DNA from: Rheinheimera maricola
GTDB taxonomy: Bacteria; Pseudomonadota; Gammaproteobacteria; Enterobacterales; Alteromonadaceae
DNA: 64,000 nucleotides
Reading direction: 5' to 3'
Assembly (NCBI RefSeq): GCF_016918075.2
Contig: NZ_JAERPS020000001.1
Span: 1-64,000, forward strand
Part shown: piece after piece, positions 36,069 through 45,149 of the stretch
Position numbering within the stretch: position 1 is the stretch's first letter
How the letters are laid out: the number at the start of each line of letters is the position of its first letter
Notes under the pieces: generated by a model
The model's input: the letters and a program-made list of their open reading frames with translations, nothing else
Databases searched by the model: none
Told to the model about the DNA's origin: nothing
Translations under genes and position numbers: made by a program

Positions 36069-36458
36069 ATGAAAATTGATCCGAAATACATTCAAGAGCT
36101 TGGTGCGCTGGTAATTCGCAGTGAGGATGTTGTCGAAGAGCCAGAATGGAATGCGCTCGCATTTGTATTTGATATTACTGAAGGTCATATGGCCAATTCA
36201 GGTTTTATCTACGTTGATGACGAGATTATCCCTGCTGCTGGAACTGAGGAAGACCCAATGGCTTTGAATCGGAAGATCCGTGAGTTCCAAAATGCCATAT
36301 TTGAAGCTTGCGGCCATAAATTTGTGCAACTGCTTATTCAAATGAACTCGGCCGGTAAAATTCATATCGACTTTGAGTTTGATAACCCTAAACGTTGGAA
36401 TATGGGCCCGGCTAACTACCGCGCAATGCGTGAGCAGTTACGCCCGGTGTTTAAATAA
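36069..36458 (+). CDS. YezG-like (DUF600-type) immunity protein
   Basis: 129 residues, acidic and cytoplasmic, resembling the YezG immunity family paired with YeeF-type nucleases: WNALAFVFDITEGHMANSGFIYVDDEI, then KFVQLLIQMN and HIDFEFDNPKRWNMGPANYR near the C-terminus. It would bind and block the nuclease tip encoded just upstream. It is intact although the toxin is truncated, an orphan immunity arrangement that could still protect against kin toxins. The family call rests on pattern recognition. Confidence 0.7.
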   Translation: MKIDPKYIQELGALVIRSEDVVEEPEWNALAFVFDITEGHMANSGFIYVDDEIIPAAGTEEDPMALNRKIREFQNAIFEACGHKFVQLLIQMNSAGKIHIDFEFDNPKRWNMGPANYRAMREQLRPVFK

Positions 36459-36893
36459 TAGCAACCAGTATTACGCCAAACAACAGGCCGCGTTAGCGGC
36501 TTATGGTGCATTACTGGATATGCTACACATAGACTTTAGCCAGAAAGCACTGCAGTTAACCCCTGCCGCGTCGTTCAACCGAACAAAGACGACAGTGGCT
36601 TAGTTGCCAGCACCGGTAGCACAACACCCTTGTCGATAACGAAAAATGCCAATAAACCCGACGGTGATATTTACGCACTTTTAGCTTTGTTGAATTGCCT
36701 CACACCCATTAGCTCGGGGTTTTGCGCACAAATTTTGGCTTTTTGAGCTGGATGAAGTAGCTCTGCCCAGTTGCTTTTCCCGGCGTGCTTTTGCCTTTTG
36801 ATATGTGCTTTAAGTACTCTACCAATCAACACAGCCGGGGTAAAAGATGATAGTGTGGTGCAATGTTTTGCCACTGTATTACTGAGTGTGATT
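36459..36893 (+). other. Remnant region, no clear gene
   Basis: About 435 bases after the immunity gene. Short open stretches in two + frames (for example 36466-36603, encoding AAYGALLDMLHIDFSQ, and a second frame through about 36735) look like pieces of one frameshifted coding sequence, but I do not recognise it. A minus-strand frame at 36671-36874 has no support. Probably decayed DNA behind the toxin-immunity module. Confidence 0.4.
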
Positions 36894-37166
36894 ATGCGAC
36901 TAATATTGTTTTGCCTTTTGCTGTTAGCCAGTTTTACGTTGTTGGCTTTGCCACAATATAGCCAGTCTGAGTGCCAAAAACTTAATGCACAGCGCCTGGA
37001 AGTGCGTAAGCAGTTACGCCAGCCTTACAACGCAGACCATGGCCAGCAGTTACAAGCGCGACAAAAAGAGCTTGAGCGTTTGCTAAAGCAGCATTGCAAG
37101 CAACCGGTTAAAGATCCGTCTGTGCTTCAGGCTGTGGTTGAACCTTCGATGCCAGTTCAGCGTTAG
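36894..37166 (+). CDS. Small secreted hypothetical protein
   Basis: 90 residues starting with a signal peptide (about 1-19, hydrophobic core then ALP), followed by a Gln/Lys-rich helical segment with two Cys (ECQ and HCK), probably periplasmic. ATG at 36894 gives a clean signal peptide; an in-frame extension to 36771 has none of its own merits. The last 59 bases overlap the convergent gene's 3' end. Function unknown. Confidence 0.55.
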   Translation: MRLILFCLLLLASFTLLALPQYSQSECQKLNAQRLEVRKQLRQPYNADHGQQLQARQKELERLLKQHCKQPVKDPSVLQAVVEPSMPVQR

Positions 37167-38178
37167 CCGGCGTTACCGTAAAGCGGGTAAGGCCAATTAA
37201 CTGGCCAGACTCGGTAACCACTTTAACCTGCCATTTTCCCAACGCATTTGCCGGGAAGTTTTGTTTGTGGCTCCAGGCTCTGTAGCCCTGTTCACGACCG
37301 CCGTTAATCGCTAATTTAATGCGATCGACTTCTATCCCGTTTTGCAACCAAATATGATAAATAGCTTCATGCAGGCCGCGTGGGGCTTTAACGGCGGTAA
37401 AGCTGAACAAGCCTTGTTTATGTAAACTGTGTTCATCTAACTGGGTAATATTCTGGCCTGGCTTGCGCTGCTCGGCATCCACTTGATGTGACAGCGTAAT
37501 GCTGGTTAGGCGCAGGGCCGCCGGCGGAATATAGCTGCGTAGCAGCCAGACGCCAGCGCTGAGCACGCTAAGCAGCAATAATAATACTGGCGCGCGCCAC
37601 CAACGGCCATTTGGTAGTAACGGCCCCAAAGCGGGCAAGCTAAGTAGTACTGCTGCCGCTAAGGCGACTTGCAGGCTTTGAGTGGTGCTAAGTTGGAGCA
37701 GCACCGGCAAAATAATTAAAAGTACAATAAACAAAGTAAAGGCATGGAATACGACAAACAAGGTGCGCTGTGGTGCCAGTTTTTTGTAGTACAACGGGTC
37801 GATAACAGAGACTAGCGCGCAGCCGATGATCAGTAGCGTAAAAACGGCCTGGCCATGCGTCCAGCTGGTAACGGCAAGAAAAAACGGCAAAGCGAAAAAC
37901 AGGCTTTCCTGATGTACAAACTGCAAAGTAAAGCGTACCAGTGTGGGTGAGATGCTCACGCCAAAACGCTGTTGCAGGCGCTCTTGCAGCCAGTTATCCA
38001 GCCATAACCAAAGCCAACTGACTAACAACAAGATGGCAATAAGCTGCGCCAGCGCGGTCTTTCGCTCGACTAAAATATAGCTGGCGACGCCTGATACAAA
38101 CGCCAGTGCTGCCAGCAAGCCGGGGTAGCGCCGCATTTGTTCTGCAACCTGTGGTATCAGGCTTGTTGGTGATATCAC
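37108..38178 (-). CDS. DUF5924/DUF2914 membrane protein
   Basis: 356 residues with about seven to eight membrane segments in the first 215 residues and a C-terminal soluble domain (about 235-345) of the DUF2914 type (GLFSFTAVKAPRGLHEAIYHIWLQNG and GYRAWSHKQNFPANALGKWQVKVVTE). The soluble part probably faces the periplasm. Uncharacterised family common in Alteromonadales. It is downstream of prpE on the same strand with a gap of about 100 bases, read away from it. Confidence 0.75.
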   Translation of the reverse strand: MISPTSLIPQVAEQMRRYPGLLAALAFVSGVASYILVERKTALAQLIAILLLVSWLWLWLDNWLQERLQQRFGVSISPTLVRFTLQFVHQESLFFALPFFLAVTSWTHGQAVFTLLIIGCALVSVIDPLYYKKLAPQRTLFVVFHAFTLFIVLLIILPVLLQLSTTQSLQVALAAAVLLSLPALGPLLPNGRWWRAPVLLLLLSVLSAGVWLLRSYIPPAALRLTSITLSHQVDAEQRKPGQNITQLDEHSLHKQGLFSFTAVKAPRGLHEAIYHIWLQNGIEVDRIKLAINGGREQGYRAWSHKQNFPANALGKWQVKVVTESGQLIGLTRFTVTPANAELASKVQPQPEAQTDL

Positions 38179-38280
38179 AACAACGGCTCCAAGAGGCCCA
38201 TGGCGGGCTGTTACGGCTAATGCCGGTTAGCATAAGCCGTATCTGACAGGCATTGCCAGCAAAGATTCCGTTGGCGCCAC

Positions 38281-40191
38281 TTATTTAGCCTGTAGCAGCC
38301 CTCTATTGGCCATTAAGCTTGCAATTTCGGGCAGGCTGGCGGGGTCATCAATAGTCGAAGGCACCGTGTATTGGCAGCCATCAGCAATTTGCCGCAGTAA
38401 CTTGCGCAGGATTTTACCGCTGCGGGTTTTGGGCAGCCTGGGAACCACTATGGCTTTTTTAAAGCAGGCCAGCGCGCCTATCTCCTGCCGTACCATTGCC
38501 ACCAACTCGGCCTCTAACAGGGTTTCATCTACTTCAATACCATTTTTAATTAACAGTAATGCCAGTGGCTGCTGGCCTTTGATGGGCTCATGAATACCAA
38601 TAACGCAGCATTCGGCAACAGCGGGATGGCTGGCGACAATTTGCTCCATTTCACCGGTAGATAAGCGGTGGCCGGCCACGTTGATCACGTCATCTGTGCG
38701 GCCCATAACAAATAAATAGCCGTCTTCGTCAATATAACCGCCATCACCACTGGCGTAATAGCCCGGGAAGGTGCGCAGGTAGCCGTCGACAAAGCGCTGG
38801 TCATTGCCCCAAATCGTGGTTAAGCAGCCCGGCGGTAACGGCAACTTAAGCGCGATATAGCCATGTTCATTGGCATTAAGCAATTTGCCGCTGTCGTCGA
38901 GGATCTGTACATTAAAACCCGGCACTGGCATAGACGATGAGCCCGGTTTTGCCGGCATTAATGCCAGCCCTACCGGGTTAGCGGCGATGGGCCAACCGGT
39001 TTCGGTTTGCCACCAGTGGTCGATTACCGGCTTAGCCAGTTTATCTGTTACCCACTGATAGGTGGCGGGGTCAAGCCGCTCACCGGCGACAAAAATGCTG
39101 CGCAGTGCCGATAAATCATACTGCTGCAGCGTGGCTTCAGGGTCTTCCTTGCGAATGGCGCGAAACGCCGTAGGGGCGGCAAACAAAATGTTCACCTGGT
39201 ACTGAGCACACACCCGCCAGAACGCACCGGCGTCGGGCGTAAATACCGGCTTGCCTTCATACAATACAGTGGTGCAACCGGCAATTAATGGGCCGTATAC
39301 AATGTAAGAGTGGCCTACCACCCAGCCAACATCTGACGCTGCCCAAAACACATCGCCCGGTTTGGCGTTATACACCGCTTGCATGCTGTAATTAAGTGCC
39401 ACGGCATGGCCGCCATTGTCACGCACTACGCCTTTAGGTTTACCGGTAGTGCCGGAGGTATACAGTACATACAGGGGATCGGTGGCTTTAACCGGCACAC
39501 AGCTGGCGGGCTCGGCAGTGGCCATTTCGTGTTGCCAGTCCAGATCGCGGCCGCTATGCATCTGGGCTAACAGCTGTGGTCGCTGATAAATTACGCAGTA
39601 TTGAGGCTTGTGTTGTGCCTTGGTAATGGCATCATCCAGCAGCGGCTTGTAAGCAATAAGTTTACTTATTTCAATACCACAAGAGGCGCTAACGACCACC
39701 TTAGGGCTGGCGTCGTCGATACGTAACGCTAATTCGTGGGCAGAAAAGCCACCAAATACCACCGAGTGCACGGCACCCAGACGGGCGGTGGCCAGCATGG
39801 CAATGGCCGCTTGCGGGATCATGGGCATGTAAATAACCACCCGATCGCCTTTGCTAACCCCCAGTGCCTTTAATACGCCGGCAAATTGTGCCACAGCTTC
39901 GCGCAGCTCACGGTAACTAAAACGCTGCTGGGTACCGGTAACCGGTGAGTCATAAATTAGCGCGGTTTGTTCGCCGCGGCCTTGCTCTATGTGGCTATCC
40001 AGCGCCAGGTAGGCGGTATTTAGTACGCCATCGGCAAACCATTGATAGTGGTCGGCATCTTGTTGCTGCAGTATCGTATGTGGTGCTTTATACCAATTTA
40101 GTTTTGCCGCCTGCTGCTGCCAGAAGGTGTCAGGTGCGGTAATGGCCTGGTCGAAGTGTTGCTGATAATGACTGTTTGACGTGTTTGCCAT
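38281..40191 (-). CDS. prpE: Propionyl-CoA synthetase
   Basis: 636 residues of the ANL (acyl/acetyl-CoA synthetase) superfamily. The P-loop YTSGTTGKPKGVVRDNGGHAVAL (about 250-272) and WWQTETGWP (about 395-403) match PrpE more closely than acetyl-CoA synthetase, and the C-terminal SGKILRKLLR carries the catalytic Lys that is the target of acetylation. It activates propionate with ATP and CoA for the methylcitrate pathway. ATG at 40191 follows GAGGATG. No prpBCD neighbours are seen here. Confidence 0.9.
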   Translation of the reverse strand: MANTSNSHYQQHFDQAITAPDTFWQQQAAKLNWYKAPHTILQQQDADHYQWFADGVLNTAYLALDSHIEQGRGEQTALIYDSPVTGTQQRFSYRELREAVAQFAGVLKALGVSKGDRVVIYMPMIPQAAIAMLATARLGAVHSVVFGGFSAHELALRIDDASPKVVVSASCGIEISKLIAYKPLLDDAITKAQHKPQYCVIYQRPQLLAQMHSGRDLDWQHEMATAEPASCVPVKATDPLYVLYTSGTTGKPKGVVRDNGGHAVALNYSMQAVYNAKPGDVFWAASDVGWVVGHSYIVYGPLIAGCTTVLYEGKPVFTPDAGAFWRVCAQYQVNILFAAPTAFRAIRKEDPEATLQQYDLSALRSIFVAGERLDPATYQWVTDKLAKPVIDHWWQTETGWPIAANPVGLALMPAKPGSSSMPVPGFNVQILDDSGKLLNANEHGYIALKLPLPPGCLTTIWGNDQRFVDGYLRTFPGYYASGDGGYIDEDGYLFVMGRTDDVINVAGHRLSTGEMEQIVASHPAVAECCVIGIHEPIKGQQPLALLLIKNGIEVDETLLEAELVAMVRQEIGALACFKKAIVVPRLPKTRSGKILRKLLRQIADGCQYTVPSTIDDPASLPEIASLMANRGLLQAK

Positions 40192-40343
40192 AGTTGCATC
40201 CTCGCGTCGATAACGGTTAACGACAATGCCAGTACTGTAGCTAAAAATCGTTCAAAGCGAACTTAGACTTAAGGCTAAGACGCTGAACTTGTAACGGGGC
40301 GCTGCTTATGGTTTGATGCCGGCATAACAGCAACTCACAATGG

Positions 40344-40769
40344 ATGCAGATGGCAATTCAGATTTCAAACAGTGTGGTACTAAACGACAACGAGGTGGAG
40401 TGGCAGTTTATCCGCTCCAGCGGCGCCGGTGGCCAGCATGTAAACAAGGTGTCTACTGCAGCGCAGTTAATTTTTGATATTAACGCCAGTAGCTTGCCGC
40501 AGTTTTATAAAGATAAACTGCTGGCAAAATCTGACCATCGTATTACCCAAAGCGGAAAAATTATTATTAAATGCCAGCAAAGCCGCAGCCAGGAAATGAA
40601 CCGCGAACAGGCGCTGGCGCAGTTTATTGAGCTGGTGCAATCGGCGGGCAGAGTCGCCAAAAAGCGCGTGGCCACCAAAGCCACTTACGGCAGCCAGCAG
40701 CGCCGGCTGGAGCATAAAAAGCAACGCGGTGCGACTAAGGCCCTGCGCCAGGGTAAGCCGCAGGTTTAG
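40344..40769 (+). CDS. arfB: Alternative ribosome-rescue factor ArfB
   Basis: 141 residues with the catalytic GGQ (SGAGGQHVNK, about residues 27-34) and the basic C-terminal tail (RRLEHKKQRGATKALR) that enters the empty mRNA channel of stalled ribosomes. ArfB hydrolyses peptidyl-tRNA on non-stop ribosomes. In-frame ATGs at 40344 and 40350 are both possible. Convergent with dbpA. Confidence 0.93.
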   Translation: MQMAIQISNSVVLNDNEVEWQFIRSSGAGGQHVNKVSTAAQLIFDINASSLPQFYKDKLLAKSDHRITQSGKIIIKCQQSRSQEMNREQALAQFIELVQSAGRVAKKRVATKATYGSQQRRLEHKKQRGATKALRQGKPQV

Positions 40770-40815
40770 TTTAGCAGTGGACTCGAATCAAGCTTCAAAA
40801 CTGTTGGTTTACGGG

Positions 40816-42198
40816 CTACAGCGCCCGGGCGCGGATGCTTTTGCCTTTAATCTTACCTTGTTGAATTAACTGCAGCGCCAACCTTACTGCACTGCGTTTT
40901 ACTGCAACAAAGCTCCAGATGTCATGCAATTGAATTTTGCCCAAATCATCATTCGTCAGTTGCTTGCTGGCCGTTAGGGCACCAACAATATCTCCGGCAC
41001 GAATTTTATGTTTTTTGCCACCATCTAACTGCAACGTTGCCATCAGGGGCGTTGCTGGAATTTGCGTAGCAAAATCAACCGCGGGCAGCTCGCTGGCTTC
41101 AATTTTTATGCCCAAGCCATCTTCCAATGGAATAAGCTTTGCTGCATCGCTGGCGGTAAACAAGCTAAGCGCGACACCGCTTTGGCCAGCACGGCCGGTG
41201 CGGCCGATACGGTGGGTGTGGGTGTCGGCGTCGTGCGCCAATTGGTAGTTAAATACCGCATCTACACTGCTGATATCCAAACCGCGGGCGGCAACGTCGG
41301 TAGCTACCAGAATACAGGCGCTGCCATTGGCGAACTGCACCAGCGTTTGGTCGCGGTCTTTTTGCTCCATATCTCCGTGTAGCGCCAACACACTAAAACC
41401 ATAGTCTTTTAAGGCGTCGGCAACGTCTTGTGTTTCGCGCTTGGTATTGCAAAACACCATGCTGCTTTGGCCCTGATATTGCAACAATAAATTACGCAGT
41501 GCATTAAAGCGCACGCTATTGTCGCTTACCTGAAAAAACTTTTGTTCGATGCTACTGGTGTTGTGTTGCTCTGCCACTGTTACCCGCACTGGATTATTTA
41601 ATAAACGCTCACTTAGTTTGGCAATGGCGGCAGGGTAAGTGGCGCTGAACAGCAGTGTCTGTCGTTTTGCTGGCGCTTTGGCGATAACAGCATCTAAATC
41701 TGCTTGAAAACCCATTTCCAACATGCGGTCGGCTTCATCCAGCACTAGCGTGGTTAGATCGTCCAACTTTAAGCGCTCGCTATTCAGATGGTCAATCACC
41801 CGGCCCGGCGTACCAACTATGATGTGCGCGCCATGTTCTAGCGAGCCAATTTGCGGGCCAAGAGGCACACCACCGCACAGGGTAAGAATTTTAATATTAT
41901 GAATGCTGCGGGCCAGTCTACGCAGCTCTGCCGCGACTTGATCGGCTAGCTCACGCGTTGGGCATAACACCAGGGTTTGCACGCGGAAATACTTTACATC
42001 CAGTTTAGCTAACAAGCCCAAACCAAAAGCTGCTGTTTTGCCGGAGCCGGTTTTTGCCTGGGCAATAACATCCTGGCCATTAAGAATAGCGGGCAGCGCT
42101 TGCGCCTGAATGGTGGTCATTTCGGTATAACCTAAATCTTGCAAATTGCTTATTAAAGCGTCTGGCAAATTCAGGCTGGAAAACGAGGTATTGCTCAT
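40816..42198 (-). CDS. dbpA: ATP-dependent RNA helicase DbpA
   Basis: 460 residues: DEAD-box core with AKTGSGKTAAFGL (Walker A), PTRELADQ, VLDEADRMLEMGF, SAT and HRIGRTGRAGQ, then the C-terminal DbpA RNA-binding domain (about 385-460; HKIRAGDIVGALTASKQL, GKIQLHDIWSFVAV, KIKGKSIRAR) that recognises hairpin 92 of 23S rRNA. Role: 50S subunit assembly. ATG at 42198 has GGAG 8 bases upstream; an extension to 42213 is less likely. Confidence 0.94.
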   Translation of the reverse strand: MSNTSFSSLNLPDALISNLQDLGYTEMTTIQAQALPAILNGQDVIAQAKTGSGKTAAFGLGLLAKLDVKYFRVQTLVLCPTRELADQVAAELRRLARSIHNIKILTLCGGVPLGPQIGSLEHGAHIIVGTPGRVIDHLNSERLKLDDLTTLVLDEADRMLEMGFQADLDAVIAKAPAKRQTLLFSATYPAAIAKLSERLLNNPVRVTVAEQHNTSSIEQKFFQVSDNSVRFNALRNLLLQYQGQSSMVFCNTKRETQDVADALKDYGFSVLALHGDMEQKDRDQTLVQFANGSACILVATDVAARGLDISSVDAVFNYQLAHDADTHTHRIGRTGRAGQSGVALSLFTASDAAKLIPLEDGLGIKIEASELPAVDFATQIPATPLMATLQLDGGKKHKIRAGDIVGALTASKQLTNDDLGKIQLHDIWSFVAVKRSAVRLALQLIQQGKIKGKSIRARAL

Positions 42199-42300
42199 GC
42201 TGCTGCTCCGCAAATATAAAAACTGCGGGCCATCGCCTGCAAAAGGGGCGGCATTGTAGCAGAATGGCGTGGCTTTGCATTAGTCTGATGGTGAAAATTT

Positions 42301-42328
42301 CAGCAAGGCAGTATTTACTGCCTTGCTG
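42301..42328 (-). terminator. Terminator after the M20 hydrolase gene
   Basis: CAGCAAGGCAGTA and TACTGCCTTGCTG form a perfect 13-bp stem with a tight 2-base loop; on the minus strand the stem is followed by ATTTTC. It ends the gene at 42337-43656. Confidence 0.75.
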
Positions 42329-42336
42329 TGTCGGGG

Positions 42337-43656
42337 CTACTGCTTTGGCATTAAATCCAGCAGGGCTATTACTGTTGCCTCAACGCCCTTGGTTACTGCT
42401 GGTTGCGGGCTGATTTTAAACAGCGGGCTATGGTGGCTGGGCACTGCCGGACCTCCGGCTTTCTCGGCAGCAAAATCTTCAGCCGGCGTACCGCCTACGG
42501 CAAAGTAAGTGCTGGGGATATAGGGCTCAGTGGTAAAAAACGGAAAGTCTTCGGCGCCCATGCCTAAGCGTTTGTAGTTTTCATCAAACACCGGTTGGCC
42601 CATCTTGGCTGCCCAAGCTTTTTTCAGCCGTTGCGTCAGTGGAATATCGTTCACGGTAGGTGGAGTGGGTTCGTCAGATATAACCACTTCCGGCAGTTTA
42701 TCTTCAGGTAAGCCCGCCGCGCGGCCTAAATTTTCCGCCACTCGCTTAATGGCCGCCATCAGGTACTCGCGGGTTTCCCAGCTGTCGTTGCGCACGGTTA
42801 GCTGCAAATGGGCTTTGTCGGAAATAATATTATGCTTGGTGCCGCTATGAAAGGCACCAACGGTGATAAGCGCCGGCTCTTTCGGCGCGATTTCACGGCT
42901 AACTATAGTTTGTAGCGCCAGCACAATTTGTGCGCCCAGTACTATAGGGTCTTTGCCGCGGTGTGGGCTGGCGCCATGTGCGCCAACGCCGTGTACTGTA
43001 ATATCAATGCTGTCAACGCCGGAGTAGGGTGAGCCTTCAACGGCGACAATTTTACCGGCTTCTATTTCGGATGAAACATGAAACGCCAGTGCGTAATCGG
43101 GCTGGCCAAAGCGGCCCCAGATATTGTCTTGCATCATGCCTTTGGCGCCGCCAACGCGTTCTTCAGCGGGTTGGCCTACCAGCATCAGTGTGCCGGACCA
43201 TTGATCTTTCATCGCCGCCATGCGCCGGGCTGTGCCTACCAGGCTGGTAATGTGTACGTCATGGCCACAAGCATGCATCACATGAACATCATTGCCGTCC
43301 CAGTCTGTTTGCTTGGCCTTAGAGGCATAGGATAAACCCGATTTTTCTTCTACTGGCAGGCCATCCATGTCGGCACGCATCATGACTAAGGGCCCCGGGC
43401 CATTTTTTAGCATCGCTACAATGCCCGTTTTGCCAACGCCTTCGGTTACGTCAAAACCGGCGGCACGCAACTCTTTGGCAAGCCGTTTCGCCGTTTGGTG
43501 TTCCATATGCGACAGTTCAGGGTGTTGGTGAAAGTGTTTGAACAGGGTGCCAAGGTGTTGTTGGTAGTCTTGCTGAATTTGATTGGACAAGCTGCTGGCA
43601 GCGAGTGTACAAAAGCTGGTTAAACCAATTAATCCAGCAATTAGAGTGGTTTTCAT
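42337..43656 (-). CDS. Exported M20-family amidohydrolase
   Basis: 439 residues with a signal peptide (about 1-19). M20D (HipO/IlvE-amidohydrolase-like) metal sites: ADMDGLPVEE, HACGHDVH, PAEERVGGAKGM and the C-terminal MGAEDFPFF, with the dimerisation insert (about 185-300). It would hydrolyse N-acyl-amino acids or peptides in the periplasm. The exact substrate is unknown. Single gene with its own terminator. Confidence 0.88.
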   Translation of the reverse strand: MKTTLIAGLIGLTSFCTLAASSLSNQIQQDYQQHLGTLFKHFHQHPELSHMEHQTAKRLAKELRAAGFDVTEGVGKTGIVAMLKNGPGPLVMMRADMDGLPVEEKSGLSYASKAKQTDWDGNDVHVMHACGHDVHITSLVGTARRMAAMKDQWSGTLMLVGQPAEERVGGAKGMMQDNIWGRFGQPDYALAFHVSSEIEAGKIVAVEGSPYSGVDSIDITVHGVGAHGASPHRGKDPIVLGAQIVLALQTIVSREIAPKEPALITVGAFHSGTKHNIISDKAHLQLTVRNDSWETREYLMAAIKRVAENLGRAAGLPEDKLPEVVISDEPTPPTVNDIPLTQRLKKAWAAKMGQPVFDENYKRLGMGAEDFPFFTTEPYIPSTYFAVGGTPAEDFAAEKAGGPAVPSHHSPLFKISPQPAVTKGVEATVIALLDLMPKQ

Positions 43657-43767
43657 CAGGGGCGCCTTAACATTAATGATATTAATCTAAGCTAACGCGG
43701 CACCTGATAAAATGCCAGCTTTTGCGACCGGCATACGTTGATGTGCTGTGATAATGCGATAAAGGCG

Positions 43768-44199
43768 TTAGGCTTGATCAGCGCTTTTGTTAGCCAATAT
43801 TTTATCTTCGGGGCTATCAGACTTGGGCAGGCTGATAACCTGCTCAGCAGAGGCGGGCAGTGTTTTACCAATAAAACTTCCGCCGCGTTCAATGCTCAAA
43901 TCATCACAGTGAATGGTGCCATGTGCTTTGCCCTGCGGCAAAATTTCCACACTATTGGCAAAGCATTCGCCTTCAAACATACCGTTAATAATTACCTTAT
44001 CGGCGGTTAGTTCGCCCTTTATCCGCCCGCCGACACTAATAACCAGTGTTTTTTCGCTGACGATTTTACCTTCAATATAGCCGTCTATCTGCAGATCGCA
44101 GCTTAGTCGGAGATTGCCGTTAATTGTGCATCCTTGTGCAATGACAGTTGTAACTGAGTGCTTGCCTTGGTTTCCAGCATGCTGACTAAAGAGTCCCAT
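43768..44199 (-). CDS. Bactofilin
   Basis: 143 residues of the bactofilin family: a beta-helical core (about 20-115) made of short hydrophobic repeats (GCTINGNLRLSCDLQIDGYIEGKI, GGRIKGELTADKVIINGMFEGE) with flexible ends. It polymerises into filaments that organise envelope enzymes. ATG at 44199 has a strong AAGGAG site, although it lies 97 bases inside the upstream M23 peptidase gene in another frame. Bactofilin and M23 peptidases commonly work together. Confidence 0.9.
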   Translation of the reverse strand: MGLFSQHAGNQGKHSVTTVIAQGCTINGNLRLSCDLQIDGYIEGKIVSEKTLVISVGGRIKGELTADKVIINGMFEGECFANSVEILPQGKAHGTIHCDDLSIERGGSFIGKTLPASAEQVISLPKSDSPEDKILANKSADQA

Positions 44200-45053
44200 T
44201 TAATGCTCCTTTCCTTCTCAAATACCAGATCGAAATTTGCCGCGTCCCAATCCATAAAGCTTTGCGGATTAAGCGCCCGATCGAGGAAATGTACTTCGTA
44301 ATGTAAGTGTGGTGCGGTTGATAAGCCGGTATTACCCGAGGTGGCAATTAGCTCGCCTTTGTGAACAAAGTGGCCAGACTTTACCTTAAACTCATCCAAA
44401 TGGGCATACAGAGTAGAAAACCCAAAGGCATGGCGTATTTTTAGTAAATTGCCGAAACCTTGTTTGCTGGAACGCATAACTTCTACCACACCATCGGCAG
44501 GGGCATACACAGCCGTACCGCGACCGGCAGATAAATCGACACCTTTATGGTGCTGCTGTTTACCGACTATAGGATGCTGGCGTAAACCAAAACGTGATGA
44601 ACGACGGCTAAATTCCAGCGGTGAGCCATTGGGCACCAGTTGCAACATGGTTTGACGGGCAACAGAGTTAACCGACGCTGTGTCGAGACGGTTTTCTAAG
44701 TCTTGAGGATATTGCTGCTCTAAGCCAAGTGCCAGTTCAATTTCACCAACGCGGTTAATCACTTGCAACATTTCATCTTGTTTAAGCGTTAACTCTTGTG
44801 CCAGCGCAGACTTACTGCTTTGTAAGGTGGCGATTTCATCGCGCAAGGTACTGGCCTGGCTGGCCAGGTAAGAGCGTTGTGCCTGGCTTTGCTCGACACT
44901 GCGCAACAAATAATCAATCACCGCGGCGGTAATAATTAAACCAAACAGTAAAGCCCACATGGCGATAACAGCATTACGTTTAAATAATTTGCTGACATTA
45001 AAATGGCGGGTACCATTGATCGTCGAGACAGAAATGATAATACGATCTTTCAT
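44103..45053 (-). CDS. M23-family metallopeptidase, membrane-anchored
   Basis: 316 residues: one N-terminal membrane helix (about 28-50), coiled coil (about 52-110), then an M23/LytM domain (about 150-265) with the zinc ligands in HKGVDLS and HLHYEVH. It is complete for catalysis and so probably cleaves peptidoglycan cross-links in the periplasm. The last 97 bases also encode the bactofilin N-terminus in another frame, so the pair is tightly coupled. Confidence 0.9.
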   Translation of the reverse strand: MKDRIIISVSTINGTRHFNVSKLFKRNAVIAMWALLFGLIITAAVIDYLLRSVEQSQAQRSYLASQASTLRDEIATLQSSKSALAQELTLKQDEMLQVINRVGEIELALGLEQQYPQDLENRLDTASVNSVARQTMLQLVPNGSPLEFSRRSSRFGLRQHPIVGKQQHHKGVDLSAGRGTAVYAPADGVVEVMRSSKQGFGNLLKIRHAFGFSTLYAHLDEFKVKSGHFVHKGELIATSGNTGLSTAPHLHYEVHFLDRALNPQSFMDWDAANFDLVFEKERSIKWDSLVSMLETKASTQLQLSLHKDAQLTAISD

Positions 45054-45149
45054 TCAGGCCAGTAGCTCTCAATGGGATTTCAGACAGTCGGTAAAAATAT
45101 GTGGCTTTGGCGTCAGTGTCAAGAATTTACTGCGACTGCTAATAGCATG

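Noticed and set aside
36671..36874. Minus-strand frame of 67 codons behind the immunity gene
   Set aside because: No ribosome site, no recognisable domain, and it overlaps the promoter region of the small secreted protein; probably chance.
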